From Crocinitomix catalasitica ATCC 23190 (GTDB lineage: Bacteria; Bacteroidota; Bacteroidia; Flavobacteriales_D; Crocinitomicaceae), in the NCBI RefSeq assembly GCF_000621625.1, contig NZ_JHXV01000006.1, positions 1-64,000 on the forward strand: DNA of 64,000 bases. The letters run 5' to 3'. Positions 34,739 through 44,916 of this stretch are shown here, piece by piece. Under the pieces are notes generated by a model. The model was not told the origin of the DNA and made no database searches. It was given only the letters and a program-made list of their open reading frames with translations. The position numbers and the translations under genes were made by a program. How positions within the stretch are numbered: the first letter of the stretch is position 1; every line of letters starts with the position of its first letter.

Positions 34739-35827
34739 TTAGTTGGGATCTTGAAAAGCTGGATTTTCAACAAACGAACTGTCAGAAAGCGAAATCAAAA
34801 ACATTTTAAGAAAGTATTTTTCTTCAAGGGATAATTGTACCCCACCTTCTCGAACACTTTTCATTAATGGATCAATAGTTTCAGAGTATTCTAATCCTTC
34901 ACTATAATGATTAATCACATCCTCTAAAGTTTCAAATCTCCCATCATGCATATAAGGAGCAGTAAAAACTAAGTTCCTTAATGTCGGCGTTTTGAATTTT
35001 CCATTGTCATAAGGATTTCCCGTAATTGCTCCTAAACCTAAATCAGTTATTACTGCATCTAATCCGTTATTATGGAATAAATTATCCGTCCATAAAGGAT
35101 TAAAAGGGTCGCCATGGCAATGAAAACAATCACCTTTTTCTTCGTCCATAAAAAGTGCAAATCCTTGGTATGCTGCCAATTCATCTGCCTCATTCCAACC
35201 GCTACTGCCAATTCTATAATCAGCATTCATGTATTTATCCATCGGCGAATCTCCCGAAATCAATGTCCTTTCAAACTGAGAAAGCGCTTTAGAAATAAGA
35301 ACAGAATCAATCTCTTCTGTTCCAAAAGCTTTATTAAACATGGTTTTGTATTTTTCATCCGAAGACAATTTTTCAACCACATTTGGCCAAGTTGTATGTA
35401 ACTCTACAGGGTCTGTTACGGGAGCAAAAGCTTGTAATTCTAAGGAAGCTGATCGTCCATCCCAAAACAGTGAATTCATCCAACCTAAATTAATTAAAGG
35501 CATGGAATTTCTTTTGCCAGATAGGCCATCAATACCAATACTCAAGTCAACTACATCACTAAATGATTTTGAAGGGTCGTGACATGACGCACAAGCCATT
35601 GAATTATCAGCTGATAAGCGTTCTTCATAAAATAAATGACGTCCCAATTCAACACCTTCAACTGTTAAAGGATTATTAACGGGAGATTTTACGTCAGGGA
35701 TGTATTTACTAATACGAGCAGGATAATTAAGCGTATATAGAGTAGCATTTGATACGGGAATATTCGGATCCTTACGACAACTTGCAAAGCTGACAGCGAT
35801 AAGAATTAAAGGAAGAATATTTTTCAT
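34739..35827 (-). CDS. Di-haem cytochrome c peroxidase lipoprotein
   Basis: The 362-residue protein has a lipobox FASC (C17) and two haem-binding motifs, CASCH (79-83) and CFHCH (about 233-237). Around them are the family words GRHLFYEERLS, NLGWMNSLFWDGR and KTPTLRNLVFTAPYMHDGR. Such proteins reduce hydrogen peroxide in the periplasm with electrons from small cytochromes; MauG-like oxidation is an alternative. It is convergent with the sugar isomerase gene. Confidence 0.92.
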   Translation of the reverse strand: MKNILPLILIAVSFASCRKDPNIPVSNATLYTLNYPARISKYIPDVKSPVNNPLTVEGVELGRHLFYEERLSADNSMACASCHDPSKSFSDVVDLSIGIDGLSGKRNSMPLINLGWMNSLFWDGRSASLELQAFAPVTDPVELHTTWPNVVEKLSSDEKYKTMFNKAFGTEEIDSVLISKALSQFERTLISGDSPMDKYMNADYRIGSSGWNEADELAAYQGFALFMDEEKGDCFHCHGDPFNPLWTDNLFHNNGLDAVITDLGLGAITGNPYDNGKFKTPTLRNLVFTAPYMHDGRFETLEDVINHYSEGLEYSETIDPLMKSVREGGVQLSLEEKYFLKMFLISLSDSSFVENPAFQDPN

Positions 35828-35949
35828 GTTATCTTATTAACGTAAGATCGCCACCTTTAGTGAATATTGGTGTAAATTTAATGATAAAGGGTGATCTATC
35901 AAAAGGAAAAACCAAAGGAAATTGGAAATACGGTTTCAATAATTAGCCG

Positions 35950-35957
35950 TAAATTTG
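35950..35957 (+). promoter_or_regulatory. Bacteroidetes -7 element for lipB
   Basis: TAAATTTG fits TAnnTTTG exactly and ends 9 bases before the lipB ATG. The expected upstream TTTG at about 20 bases is not obvious. A very short leader is implied. Confidence 0.5.
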
Positions 35958-35966
35958 TACCGTAAA

Positions 35967-36668
35967 ATGGAAAGAAAGGTAAATTATATTGAAAAAAACT
36001 TGATCGACTATAAAGAAGGTTGGGATTTTCAAGAAGTATTATTCAAAGAAACAATCGATTTAAAAATTGCAAATCGCGATGGTAAATCAGATACGATACC
36101 AAAGAATCACTTGATTTTTTGTGAGCATCCCCATGTTTATACATTGGGGAAAAGTGGAGCAGAGACCAATTTATTAATCAACGAAGAAACGTTGCGGCAG
36201 AAAAATGCACAATTCTACAAGATTAATAGAGGTGGAGATATTACATATCACGGTCCAGGTCAATTGGTCATGTATCCAATTTTTGATTTAGATCAATTCT
36301 TTACTGATATCCATAAATACATGCGGTTTTTAGAGGAGGCTGTGATTTTAACCTTGGCTGAATTTGGAATAAAGGGAGGAAGAGTAGATGGCTTAACGGG
36401 TGTTTGGATTGATGGTGGGACGCCGGATGAGCGTAAAATATGCGCCATGGGTGTAAAAAGTTCGCGTTGGGTAACCATGCACGGAATAGCGCTGAATATC
36501 AATACGGACATGTCTTATTTTAACCATATGGTTCCTTGTGGCATCGTTGACAAAGCGGTCACTTCAATGCAACAAGAATTAGGCAAAGAGGTCGACTTAA
36601 AAGCAGTGCAAGAAGCACTCAAAATCAATATGGCCAATATCTTTGATTTTGACTATATTAGTCTATAA
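35967..36668 (+). CDS. lipB: Octanoyl-(acyl carrier protein):protein octanoyltransferase
   Basis: Moves the octanoyl group from ACP to lipoate-dependent enzymes, the first step of lipoate synthesis. Visible motifs are [14 protein letters not shown] with the conserved histidines, [11 protein letters not shown] with the conserved lysine, and MVPCGI with the catalytic cysteine. ATG 35967 is used rather than an in-frame TTG at 35955, which lies inside the promoter element. No lipA is adjacent. Confidence 0.95.
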   Translation: MERKVNYIEKNLIDYKEGWDFQEVLFKETIDLKIANRDGKSDTIPKNHLIFCEHPHVYTLGKSGAETNLLINEETLRQKNAQFYKINRGGDITYHGPGQLVMYPIFDLDQFFTDIHKYMRFLEEAVILTLAEFGIKGGRVDGLTGVWIDGGTPDERKICAMGVKSSRWVTMHGIALNINTDMSYFNHMVPCGIVDKAVTSMQQELGKEVDLKAVQEALKINMANIFDFDYISL

Positions 36669-36928
36669 ACCTGAGTTCGACTATAACAAATTTCCACAGA
36701 AGCCTTGAAAACAGTAAGATTTTGATTAAAAAACGTAAAACTAACGGGTTAATTTAAGGCTTTTTTGGTCAAAAGGCTGCTGTTTTCATGGTTTTTCGAA
36801 GAATTGATTTCAATTTTCTTATATTGCGTTATGATTTTTCGTAGTAAATACTTCTTCAAAACCATGTCTTATCTAAGTAAGTTGAAATCAACTGTGTGCG
36901 TTTGCTATAATCAAACTCAGGTTTTATA

Positions 36929-38149
36929 ATGAAAAGGCTCAAAAAATCGTTAAAATGGATCGGCATTGTTATGCTGGCATTGATCATCATTGGAAATTTA
37001 ATTATCATTGTTTCTGGTCGTTATTATATTTATAAAGGGATAGCGAATACATATATGAAAGGACATATTCGTCCAACCATATACGACAAGGATGTATTTA
37101 CGAATAGAATTGTTGAGAATGGAGCCAGCCAAGCTTGGATTGATTCTCCAGATTTAGGTTCGTTTATCTTTTCAGAGAAACAAAAAACAAGGGTAGAATT
37201 ATTAAAACCTGCATCTTTTTTAGTGGCTTGGGGTGATACAATTATTTATGAGCAATATTGGGGAGAACATGATGTCAATCGGTTGGGGAATTCTTTTTCA
37301 ATGGCAAAATCAATCGTTTCACTATTAGTTGGAGTGGCGCATGACGAAGGATTGATCAAGTCTTTAGACGAACCTGTTGCGAATTATTTACCTGAATTTA
37401 ATGATGAGAAGAAGGATATAACCATTCGACAAATATTAAATATGTCCTCAGGTTTATCGTGGAGTGAAAGCTATGTCAGTCCGATGTGTGATGTGGCCGA
37501 ATTATATTACGATACGGACGATAGGGATTTAGCTTTGAATAGAAGAACAATAGAGGAGGAGTCGGGAAAAACATTTCGTTATAAAAGTGGAGATACACAA
37601 GTATTAATGTACATTCTTAAAGCGGCAATTGGTAGATCTGTATCTGAATATGCTTCAGAAAAATTATGGATTCCGATGGGTGCTGAAAGTGAAGCATTAT
37701 GGAGTTTAGCTGGAGACGAGGAAAGCAATGAAAAAGCATTCTGTTGTTTTTATGCTACTTCTAGAGACTTTTTGAGGTTGGGTAAATTAATTAATCACAA
37801 TGGGAATTGGAATGGCAAACAGTTGGTAAGTGAGGCATATATTAGCGAATTTTCTAGTTTAGCACCGCTTAAAAAGCCAGATGGGAAACCGAATAACCTT
37901 TATGGTTTTCAATATTGGATCTATAATGGATTACCATATAAGGTTTCATATTTCAGAGGAATGTCTGGACAATATATCATCTCAATTCCTGAAAAAGATT
38001 TAGTTATCGTTCGAACAGGTTCGGGAGTGGAAGCGAATTGGGTGAATACACCAGAGATACAAGATGATGCAATGGAAGGGCATCGAACTGAAGTCCCTGC
38101 ATACATATCAATAGGCTTAACAATAATGGCGCAAGCAGGAGGGAGCTAA
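36929..38149 (+). CDS. Serine hydrolase, beta-lactamase (class C-like) family
   Basis: A 406-residue protein with an N-terminal membrane anchor (about residues 10-30). The catalytic tetrad SMAKS (SxxK) lies near residue 131 and a YKSGD (YxS-type) motif near residue 220. These families include esterases, D-aminopeptidases and penicillin-binding-like enzymes; the substrate is unknown. It likely acts in the periplasm. Its 3' end overlaps the convergent membrane-protein gene by four bases. Confidence 0.85.
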   Translation: MKRLKKSLKWIGIVMLALIIIGNLIIIVSGRYYIYKGIANTYMKGHIRPTIYDKDVFTNRIVENGASQAWIDSPDLGSFIFSEKQKTRVELLKPASFLVAWGDTIIYEQYWGEHDVNRLGNSFSMAKSIVSLLVGVAHDEGLIKSLDEPVANYLPEFNDEKKDITIRQILNMSSGLSWSESYVSPMCDVAELYYDTDDRDLALNRRTIEEESGKTFRYKSGDTQVLMYILKAAIGRSVSEYASEKLWIPMGAESEALWSLAGDEESNEKAFCCFYATSRDFLRLGKLINHNGNWNGKQLVSEAYISEFSSLAPLKKPDGKPNNLYGFQYWIYNGLPYKVSYFRGMSGQYIISIPEKDLVIVRTGSGVEANWVNTPEIQDDAMEGHRTEVPAYISIGLTIMAQAGGS

Positions 38150-39603
38150 GCTCTTTTACCACTTAATACAAGGCAAACTCCATCGTCATATTCGACCTTT
38201 AAATGCGGATCTGACTTTAATTCTTGGTAAGTTGGGTAATTAATTAACACACCATTACTTATCCAAATTATATAAGCTGTTTCATTCTTAATCAAAGTGT
38301 CAATGAGTTTTTCATATTGTTGGTTAAAAGCAGGATTTTCAACCAAAGACGTTACATTAAACTTTTCGGGTAATATTTTAGGTTGAATTTCAAAGTCTGT
38401 AAAATATAAAACGGCAGATTTATCATTCACATATACAGTATTTGATGATAAAGTTTTGAGATAATTGGGAAAAGCATAAGTATCCCAAAATTTGGCAGAA
38501 TAACCAAATCCATTTTTACGTAAATCTAAACTTGGTAGTATATTCAAACAAACGGACGCAATCAAAATAAATACAAATGAAACATTCATTATTCTTTTAT
38601 TCTTAAAGGATAAATATTCTCTTTTGAATACGTAAAGAAAAAGGACTAAGAGGTTAATGAAAAGAGGAATTAATGTTCTAGATTCGATTGGGGTACTGAT
38701 GTCAATAAATGTAATTGATAGCGTTAAGAAAAGGATATAGCCGTAAAAATGCAGGATTAAAAATAGTTCAATAATTGAGAGTTGAACTTGTTTAGTTTTA
38801 AAACGAATTAAATGGAATAGGGGTAAAAGAAGTAAAAAGGAACCAATAAGAATTGGTATAATTTCTGAGAATTGTCTGGGAAATATGAATCCACCAAGAG
38901 CTGAAGGGAATTGTTGTAGTGTTAATAAAGTAGGAGGGTGAAAAACCATTGGCCGAGCAGTTTCTCCAAGGAATAAAAAACCTATTCCTAGCCAGGTTGA
39001 AAAGCTTAAAATGGTTACAATTATTACTGCTAAAGAAGATTTATATTCTTTCCGAATGAATAAAGTAAGGCATAAGGATCCGCCGATAACAATACCCACT
39101 AACCTTGTAAAGCACAATAATGCAATAACAATACAAATTGTCGATAAGACTTTTCTACTAAAAGGTTTTGTAAGGTTAAAAAGGAGCATTAAAAAAAGGA
39201 GCCCATAAAGACTTTCTGTCCAGACATTATAATAACAAAGTATCACGGAAATTGATGTAAAGAAAAGGAGGTTGAGAACGGAAGAATTATTGGCAATGAT
39301 AATTTTGGAGTAATAATAAAGGCTTAAAGCAAATAGGCAGATTTGTAGGAACAATCCCAACCAAACATATTGGTTAAAGATTGTAGCCAATAAAGTATAA
39401 GCTGGAAATGTATCGCCAGCAAATACGAGGTTTTCAGGTCCGGATCGCACATAGTGAAGGTTTGAAAAGAAATTATTGCCCGTTTGTAAAAAGGTAATAG
39501 AGTCGAAAGTGATTCCAGGGCCATTAGGAATAATAATAAAAGCAAAATAAATCAGTATTAGGAGTATCAAAGACTTGACCAAATTCGATTTATTAAGACT
39601 CAT
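38146..39603 (-). CDS. Polytopic membrane protein, GT-C glycosyltransferase-like
   Basis: A 485-residue protein with about ten to eleven hydrophobic segments and a soluble C-terminal domain of about 110 residues. The early PNGPGITFDSITFLQTGNNF loop with an acidic residue after the first helix is like GT-C fold enzymes that use lipid-linked sugars, but I do not recognise a specific family and the call rests on topology. It stands alone between the serine hydrolase and a small conserved gene. Confidence 0.5.
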   Translation of the reverse strand: MSLNKSNLVKSLILLILIYFAFIIIPNGPGITFDSITFLQTGNNFFSNLHYVRSGPENLVFAGDTFPAYTLLATIFNQYVWLGLFLQICLFALSLYYYSKIIIANNSSVLNLLFFTSISVILCYYNVWTESLYGLLFLMLLFNLTKPFSRKVLSTICIVIALLCFTRLVGIVIGGSLCLTLFIRKEYKSSLAVIIVTILSFSTWLGIGFLFLGETARPMVFHPPTLLTLQQFPSALGGFIFPRQFSEIIPILIGSFLLLLPLFHLIRFKTKQVQLSIIELFLILHFYGYILFLTLSITFIDISTPIESRTLIPLFINLLVLFLYVFKREYLSFKNKRIMNVSFVFILIASVCLNILPSLDLRKNGFGYSAKFWDTYAFPNYLKTLSSNTVYVNDKSAVLYFTDFEIQPKILPEKFNVTSLVENPAFNQQYEKLIDTLIKNETAYIIWISNGVLINYPTYQELKSDPHLKVEYDDGVCLVLSGKRA

Positions 39604-39683
39604 GCAAATTGTTTAATGCGATTCTTTGCTAATTAAGATTCCAAAATACATGAATTAGTAGATCTTTACAAAGTGATTTTATT

Positions 39684-39691
39684 TATTTTTG
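39684..39691 (+). promoter_or_regulatory. Bacteroidetes -7 element for the gene at 39701
   Basis: TATTTTTG matches TAnnTTTG and ends 9 bases before the ATG, implying a very short leader. Confidence 0.5.
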
Positions 39692-39700
39692 CTAAATACC

Positions 39701-40111
39701 ATGAAGAAAGACATTGAAATTCCAAAAGTTGATAAAGTATCAGTTGCGGTCGTTAAGGAATTAAATGAAGAGAAAACGCATGAAATATACAATGTATATT
39801 TATTAAATTTTCGCGACTCAATGTTGAAGAATGTATTGATTTCATCAAAAGGATACGGTGAGAATAAAACAACGGGTGAAAAAATCAATACTTCTGTTTT
39901 AAGGCATTTTATTGGTGATGTTGAAGGAAATTCATACGCAAAAATTGAACCAATTGTGGAAGATGTTTTTGGTGTAAATAATGAGTATTGGGTAAGTTTT
40001 TATAGTGGGAATCAAATGTATGACAAGAAGTACATCTTTTTGGCCGAGTCTATTCTTGATGAAAACATGATTAATATCCCTATCCTCAATCAAAAAGGAG
40101 TGATGATTTAA
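39701..40111 (+). CDS. Conserved Bacteroidota protein of unknown function
   Basis: ATG 39701 gives 136 residues (MKKDIEIPKVDKVSVAVV at the start, ending IPILNQKGVMI). I recognise a short family common in Flavobacteriia, with KGYGENKTTGEKINTSVLRH and EYWVSFYSGNQMYDKKYIF as landmarks. Members are sometimes labelled as phenylalanyl-tRNA synthetase subunit, but nothing here resembles that enzyme. The protein looks soluble and beta-rich. The function is unknown. Confidence 0.75.
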   Translation: MKKDIEIPKVDKVSVAVVKELNEEKTHEIYNVYLLNFRDSMLKNVLISSKGYGENKTTGEKINTSVLRHFIGDVEGNSYAKIEPIVEDVFGVNNEYWVSFYSGNQMYDKKYIFLAESILDENMINIPILNQKGVMI

Positions 40112-40190
40112 TTTGAAACCGTTTTCAATTTTACAAGAAAAGGATCAGATCTAAAAGATTTTCATTATCTTGAGAATTAAACCATTACCC

Positions 40191-40907
40191 ATGCAGCTTA
40201 GAAAAATAAATATTGAAAAGGTACTATTTTTAGATATCGAAACGGTTCCAGAAGTTTACAACTTTAGTGATCTTGATGATGAAACCGCGGCATTATACAC
40301 CCATAAAACAAAGTTTTTTCAAAAAGATGGACTGACGGCAGAGGATGTTTACGATCGTGCAGGTGTCTATGCCGAATTTGGTAAGATCGTTTGTATTTCT
40401 TGTGGCATCGTTCAAGATAAACCGGAAGGTCGAACCATTCGAATGAAATCTTTTGCTGGTGATGATGAAAAATTATTGCTCGAAGAATTTGCCGAATTAT
40501 TGAACAAACACTATAATTCCCCTTATCACATTTTATGTGGCCATAATGCCAAAGAATTTGACTTTCCTTTTCTTGGAAGGAGGATGTTGATTCATGGAAT
40601 TGATTTACCAGCAGCACTTGATATTGCAGGTAAAAAACCTTGGGAAATTAATCATTTAGACACAATGGAATTATGGAAGCTTGGCGATTATAAACATTAT
40701 ACGTCAATGAGTTTATTGTGTCATATTTTCAAAGTACCAACCCCTAAAGATGATATTTCAGGAGCAGATGTTGCACGTGTATATTACGAAGAAAATGACT
40801 TAGCAAGAATTGTTACCTATTGTCAAAAGGATGTAATTGCATTGATTCAATTATTTTTAAGGTTTAGAAATGATCCTCTTGTTTTAGAAGAAAATATTAT
40901 CGATTAA
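40191..40907 (+). CDS. 3'-5' exonuclease, PolB-like DEDD family
   Basis: ATG 40191 gives 238 residues. The exonuclease motifs are visible: FLDIETVPEV (Exo I, DxE), CGHNAKEFDFPFLGRRML (Exo II, N..D) and VTYCQKDVIALIQLF (Exo III, D). It resembles the stand-alone PolB-exonuclease-domain family found in Bacteroidota. A role in DNA or RNA trimming is inferred. The upstream TTG at 40170 is in frame but ATG is preferred. Its stop overlaps the convergent CPBP gene by four bases. Confidence 0.88.
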   Translation: MQLRKINIEKVLFLDIETVPEVYNFSDLDDETAALYTHKTKFFQKDGLTAEDVYDRAGVYAEFGKIVCISCGIVQDKPEGRTIRMKSFAGDDEKLLLEEFAELLNKHYNSPYHILCGHNAKEFDFPFLGRRMLIHGIDLPAALDIAGKKPWEINHLDTMELWKLGDYKHYTSMSLLCHIFKVPTPKDDISGADVARVYYEENDLARIVTYCQKDVIALIQLFLRFRNDPLVLEENIID

Positions 40908-41650
40908 AAGTTGAAACTGTAATATGCAATGATGATTTGACTTGCATTAATTAGAAAATGTAAAATAATCGGGTATTTAATATTCTTGAAATAGGTATAA
41001 ACATAGCCTAAACAAATCCCCATAAATAGAATTGGTAAAAACTTGAGTGGTTGAAAATGTGTAATCGTAAAAATAAGTGCGGAGATTAAAATTGATGCGT
41101 TTACATTTCCTCCCGATTTCATCAAATTATGAATCAAAAACCCTCTAAAAACTAGTTCCTCACAAATTGCAGGTAACAATGCCATAATGAATAGCGTAAA
41201 AACCAGTTGAACAGGATCGCTGTGATATACCAATTTTTCTTGCATGGCATTGACTTCATCTTCATATAAAATAGCTGGATGTTCTGGAATCAAATTTCTG
41301 AGGGGTTCGTTCAATAACTGCAAAATATCCATTAGAAAATATCCCGCTATAAAGACGCCTAACGTAATTAAAAAAGGTTTTATACGTAATGCGCCAACAT
41401 CTATAATTTCGTTGAAATTAGCCTTAACATAACGCATATAGAGCATCAAACTGATTAAGAAGCTAAATATTTGAAAGAATAGGGCACGGGTTAAGGTCAT
41501 TCGAGGATCAGTCCAGTCAAATTGATCAACAGGTTCTGTTATAAATGGAGTAATGGCCAAGCCAAAAATAATTTCACCGACCCCAGACATTATAAATACA
41601 ATTATTATAAACGCAACTAATTGGATAGGGGCTGATAAATCTTTAAGCAT
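40904..41650 (-). CDS. CPBP family intramembrane glutamic endopeptidase
   Basis: A 248-residue protein with six or more membrane helices. The CPBP/Rce1-type motifs are present: ICEELVFRG (EExxxR), then ITHFQPLKFL with the conserved histidine, and an FMGICLGYVYTYF segment. Such proteins are membrane proteases of mostly unknown targets. It is upstream of nothing on its own strand except rodA 6 bases away, so it may be transcribed with the cell-shape cluster. Confidence 0.9.
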   Translation of the reverse strand: MLKDLSAPIQLVAFIIIVFIMSGVGEIIFGLAITPFITEPVDQFDWTDPRMTLTRALFFQIFSFLISLMLYMRYVKANFNEIIDVGALRIKPFLITLGVFIAGYFLMDILQLLNEPLRNLIPEHPAILYEDEVNAMQEKLVYHSDPVQLVFTLFIMALLPAICEELVFRGFLIHNLMKSGGNVNASILISALIFTITHFQPLKFLPILFMGICLGYVYTYFKNIKYPIILHFLINASQIIIAYYSFNF

Positions 41651-41656
41651 AAACTT

Positions 41657-43045
41657 TTATTGTAATACAATTTTACGTTCCGAATCTAATTTAATCAGTA
41701 TAAAAATTAAAACTGAAAAAGACATCATCGAAGATCCTCCATAACTAAAGAAGGGCAAAGGAATTCCAATTACAGGGGCAAGACCAATTGCCATACCAAC
41801 ATTAATTAAGAAGTGATAGAAGAAAATCGAGCCAACACAATAGGCATATACCCTTGTAAAGTGTGATCTTTGCCGTTCAGCAATGACAACAATTTTCAAC
41901 AATAAAAAGGTGTAAAGTGAAACCAGTAGAAAGGACCCAATAAAACCTCGTTCCTCCGACCATGTACAGAATATAAAATCTGTACTTTGCATTGGTACAT
42001 GCTTTTGATGAGCGTTCGCTAATGTTGCTTGCTTATAACCTTTCCCAATAAAACCACCCGAGCCAATTGCAGCTTTTGCTCGGTTAATATTATAACCATC
42101 CCCATCAGGATCATCAATTTTTCCTAACAATAAATCAATTCGTACTTTTTGATGGGATTGCAGAATATTGCTGTATCCAACCTCAATAAAGTTGACAAAA
42201 ATAACAGCGACTAATAAACTGCCAAAAAGAGATTTGTATAATGATTTCCTATTCCTTTTTAAAATAAAATTCTTGATTAACAAGGCAAAAATTCCAACCA
42301 GAACAACCAAGGTTATAATGATACCTGCCTTTCCGGAAAGTTTAATATCTGTTAATGGAAGTTCAAAACTTGAATCGGCAACCAATAAGGTTATTACTGC
42401 AATTATTATGGCGATAACCATAAATAACAACATATTTCCTGCATACCCTTCACGGTATAAAACCAGAATGAAAGAGGTGAAGATGATAAAGGTTCCAGCA
42501 TCAGGTTGTAGCAATACTAATACACAAGGAATACCTAAAATTAAAGCGGTTTCTTTATTCTTTAAAATGAATGGTACCATTCCCCATAAATTGCTTAACC
42601 CTACTTTTTTATTGAAAGAGGATGCGCGATCAGAGAAACTATGCGCTTGATCAAAGAATCGTGACAAAGCCAATGCTACGCCAATTTTTGCAAATTCGGA
42701 AGGTTGGATACCGACACTGCCAAACCCGAACCACGAACGTGCACCGTTAATTGGAGGTGTGAATAATACGGCAACCAATAAGAACATCGTAAACCCGTAA
42801 AACCAGTAAGCATATTTTCGAATAAAGTTGGATTCTAAAAAAAGAATAACGATTCCAAAAAATAGCGATACACCAAACCACATAATTTGTTTACCATGTT
42901 CTGTATCTAAATTAAAGATGTTTGATTTTTCAGGATTGTAAACAGACGAATAGATATTAGAGATACCAAGAAGTACCAAGACGATATAGATGACGAACAA
43001 AGTCCAATCTATATTAGCAAATATTTTGTTTTCTTGATTTCTCAT
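41657..43045 (-). CDS. rodA: Peptidoglycan glycosyltransferase RodA
   Basis: SEDS-family enzyme that polymerises glycan strands for lateral wall growth, together with PBP2. It is a 462-residue polytopic protein with GARSWFGFGSVGIQPSEFAKIGVAL and the C-terminal GLAPVIGIPLPFFSYGGSSM, both SEDS signatures. The middle contains an extra polar insertion with several hydrophobic segments, longer than in E. coli. The start overlaps mrdA by four bases. Confidence 0.95.
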   Translation of the reverse strand: MRNQENKIFANIDWTLFVIYIVLVLLGISNIYSSVYNPEKSNIFNLDTEHGKQIMWFGVSLFFGIVILFLESNFIRKYAYWFYGFTMFLLVAVLFTPPINGARSWFGFGSVGIQPSEFAKIGVALALSRFFDQAHSFSDRASSFNKKVGLSNLWGMVPFILKNKETALILGIPCVLVLLQPDAGTFIIFTSFILVLYREGYAGNMLLFMVIAIIIAVITLLVADSSFELPLTDIKLSGKAGIIITLVVLVGIFALLIKNFILKRNRKSLYKSLFGSLLVAVIFVNFIEVGYSNILQSHQKVRIDLLLGKIDDPDGDGYNINRAKAAIGSGGFIGKGYKQATLANAHQKHVPMQSTDFIFCTWSEERGFIGSFLLVSLYTFLLLKIVVIAERQRSHFTRVYAYCVGSIFFYHFLINVGMAIGLAPVIGIPLPFFSYGGSSMMSFSVLIFILIKLDSERKIVLQ

Positions 43046-44916
43046 TTTTTAAGATAATCATCTTCGTCAGGAATTAGATTCGCTTCTAACACACGTGTTT
43101 CTTTTGCTTTATCCGATATTTCTCCTCGAATGAATTTTTCTATCATTAAGCTTGCAATAGGCGCTGCCCATGTTCCTCCAAACCCAGAATTTTCAACGTA
43201 TACTGAAATAGCAATTTGTGGATTATCTTTTGGTGCAAATGCCATAAAGATCGAATGGTCTGTCATTTGGATTCGCTTTCCATGTACCATTTTAAAATTC
43301 TCTGCCGTTCCTGTTTTACCGCATACATTTAGACTGTCGATTCTTGCTCTTCTAGCTGTACCACCAGGCTCGTGAACTACGCGCCACATTCCGTCAATAA
43401 CCGGTCTAAAGTAAGTCGTATCAATTGTTGTTTTAACTGGATTTGTATAGAGATCAGGTAAATATTCCCCTTCAATCTCTTTAATAAAATGAGGATAGAA
43501 AAACTGACCTCGATTTGCGATAGCTGCTGCAATATTCGCCATTTCAAGTGGTGTTGTTAGTACTTCACCTTGTCCAATTGAATTCGAATAAATTGTACTA
43601 AATGCCCAACGGTATTGTCCGTAAGGATTTCTTTTACTTGGGAATTCGTTGTCATAATATTCTCTTGTTGGCACTTTTCCTCGCACAACTGATGGAAGAT
43701 CGGTATGTAAATCTTCGCCAATACCAAAACTCTTTACATGCTTCGCCCAAACATCCATTCCTAAGGCAGCATCCTTAAAGATACTTTTCACCTTTCCTGG
43801 TTGAATAATTCGTCGTGTTAAACTAATAAAGTACGGATTACAAGACATTTTAACACCGTCAGAAACGTTGCGGGCAGTTGGATGATTATGACAACCCGAA
43901 AGACTTCTATTACATGCAAAACTCGAATTTTCAGTAATTGCGCCTGTTTGCATGCCGACTAATGCCATCAACGTTTTAAAAGTTGATCCTGGAGGGTTTT
44001 TAGAGCTAATAGAACGATTGTATAATGGCAAAAGAGTATCCTGTTGTAATTTCGTATAGTTCTTGCTTAGATGTCTACCAACTAATAAATTTGGATCATA
44101 ATCTGGCGCAGATATCATGGCTAGAATTTCACCGGTAGATGGCTCAATTGCAACAATACTTCCTAATTTATTTTTCATTAACTCTTCGCCATAAGCCTGT
44201 AGTTCCCAATCGAGCGTTAAAGTAATATTCTTTCCTTGCACGGCAAGGGTATCATATTTACCGTCTTCATACCTACTCGTTGGAATTCCAATTGCATCTT
44301 GCAAATAGTATTTTACACCTCTTTGGCCACGGAGATAATTCTCATACATTTTTTCAATTCCGCTTCGTCCAATATAATCTCCCGGTTTATAGTATCTATC
44401 TTTTTCAATATCCGCCGGACTGGCTTCGTTCATATAACCTAAAACATGAGATGCAATTTTTTTAGGATAAACTCTCAATGTTCTTGCAACCTCAAAAAAG
44501 CCAGGGTACTTGTATAATTCTGGCGCAATTAAAGCGAATTCGTTGGGTGGAATTTGTCGAACTATTTCAGAAGATTTTCGGTAAGAATAATCTTTTGCAG
44601 CCGCCATTTTCTCAGAATACTTCTCTATTGTAATATCTAATAATTTGGCCAGTTTAAAGCTGTCAACATCCTTAACTTGTTTGGGAATTACATGAATATC
44701 ATAGTAAATTTCATTCGATATAATCTTTACATTATTTCTATCATACACAATTCCACGCGCAGGATAAGTAGATATTTTATTCTCAGAAATTTGTGCAGCC
44801 CTTTCTTTCCATTGTCCATCTACCACTTGCATATAAAAGAGGCGAACAGTGAAAGTCACTGAGATTAATAGAAAAACAAGTGCAATTGTATATTTTCGAT
44901 TGTCTAAATTTCTCAT
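43042..44916 (-). CDS. mrdA: Penicillin-binding protein 2
   Basis: Transpeptidase that works with RodA in rod-shape wall synthesis. 624 residues with an N-terminal membrane anchor, dimerisation domain (GRSGIEKMYENYLRG) and transpeptidase domain with PGSTFKTL (SxxK serine), SCNPYF (SxN), and KTGTAEN (KTG). The C-terminus is a short polar tail. It overlaps rodA by four bases and mreD by four, so the cluster is a single unit. Confidence 0.96.
   Translation of the reverse strand: MRNLDNRKYTIALVFLLISVTFTVRLFYMQVVDGQWKERAAQISENKISTYPARGIVYDRNNVKIISNEIYYDIHVIPKQVKDVDSFKLAKLLDITIEKYSEKMAAAKDYSYRKSSEIVRQIPPNEFALIAPELYKYPGFFEVARTLRVYPKKIASHVLGYMNEASPADIEKDRYYKPGDYIGRSGIEKMYENYLRGQRGVKYYLQDAIGIPTSRYEDGKYDTLAVQGKNITLTLDWELQAYGEELMKNKLGSIVAIEPSTGEILAMISAPDYDPNLLVGRHLSKNYTKLQQDTLLPLYNRSISSKNPPGSTFKTLMALVGMQTGAITENSSFACNRSLSGCHNHPTARNVSDGVKMSCNPYFISLTRRIIQPGKVKSIFKDAALGMDVWAKHVKSFGIGEDLHTDLPSVVRGKVPTREYYDNEFPSKRNPYGQYRWAFSTIYSNSIGQGEVLTTPLEMANIAAAIANRGQFFYPHFIKEIEGEYLPDLYTNPVKTTIDTTYFRPVIDGMWRVVHEPGGTARRARIDSLNVCGKTGTAENFKMVHGKRIQMTDHSIFMAFAPKDNPQIAISVYVENSGFGGTWAAPIASLMIEKFIRGEISDKAKETRVLEANLIPDEDDYLKK

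Noticed and set aside
36669-36928. Small RNA or riboswitch upstream of the serine hydrolase
   Set aside because: AT-rich, with no stable stem or known riboswitch core that I could see.
39701-40111. Phenylalanyl-tRNA synthetase subunit
   Set aside because: The family is sometimes labelled so, but the 136-residue protein shows no synthetase motif.
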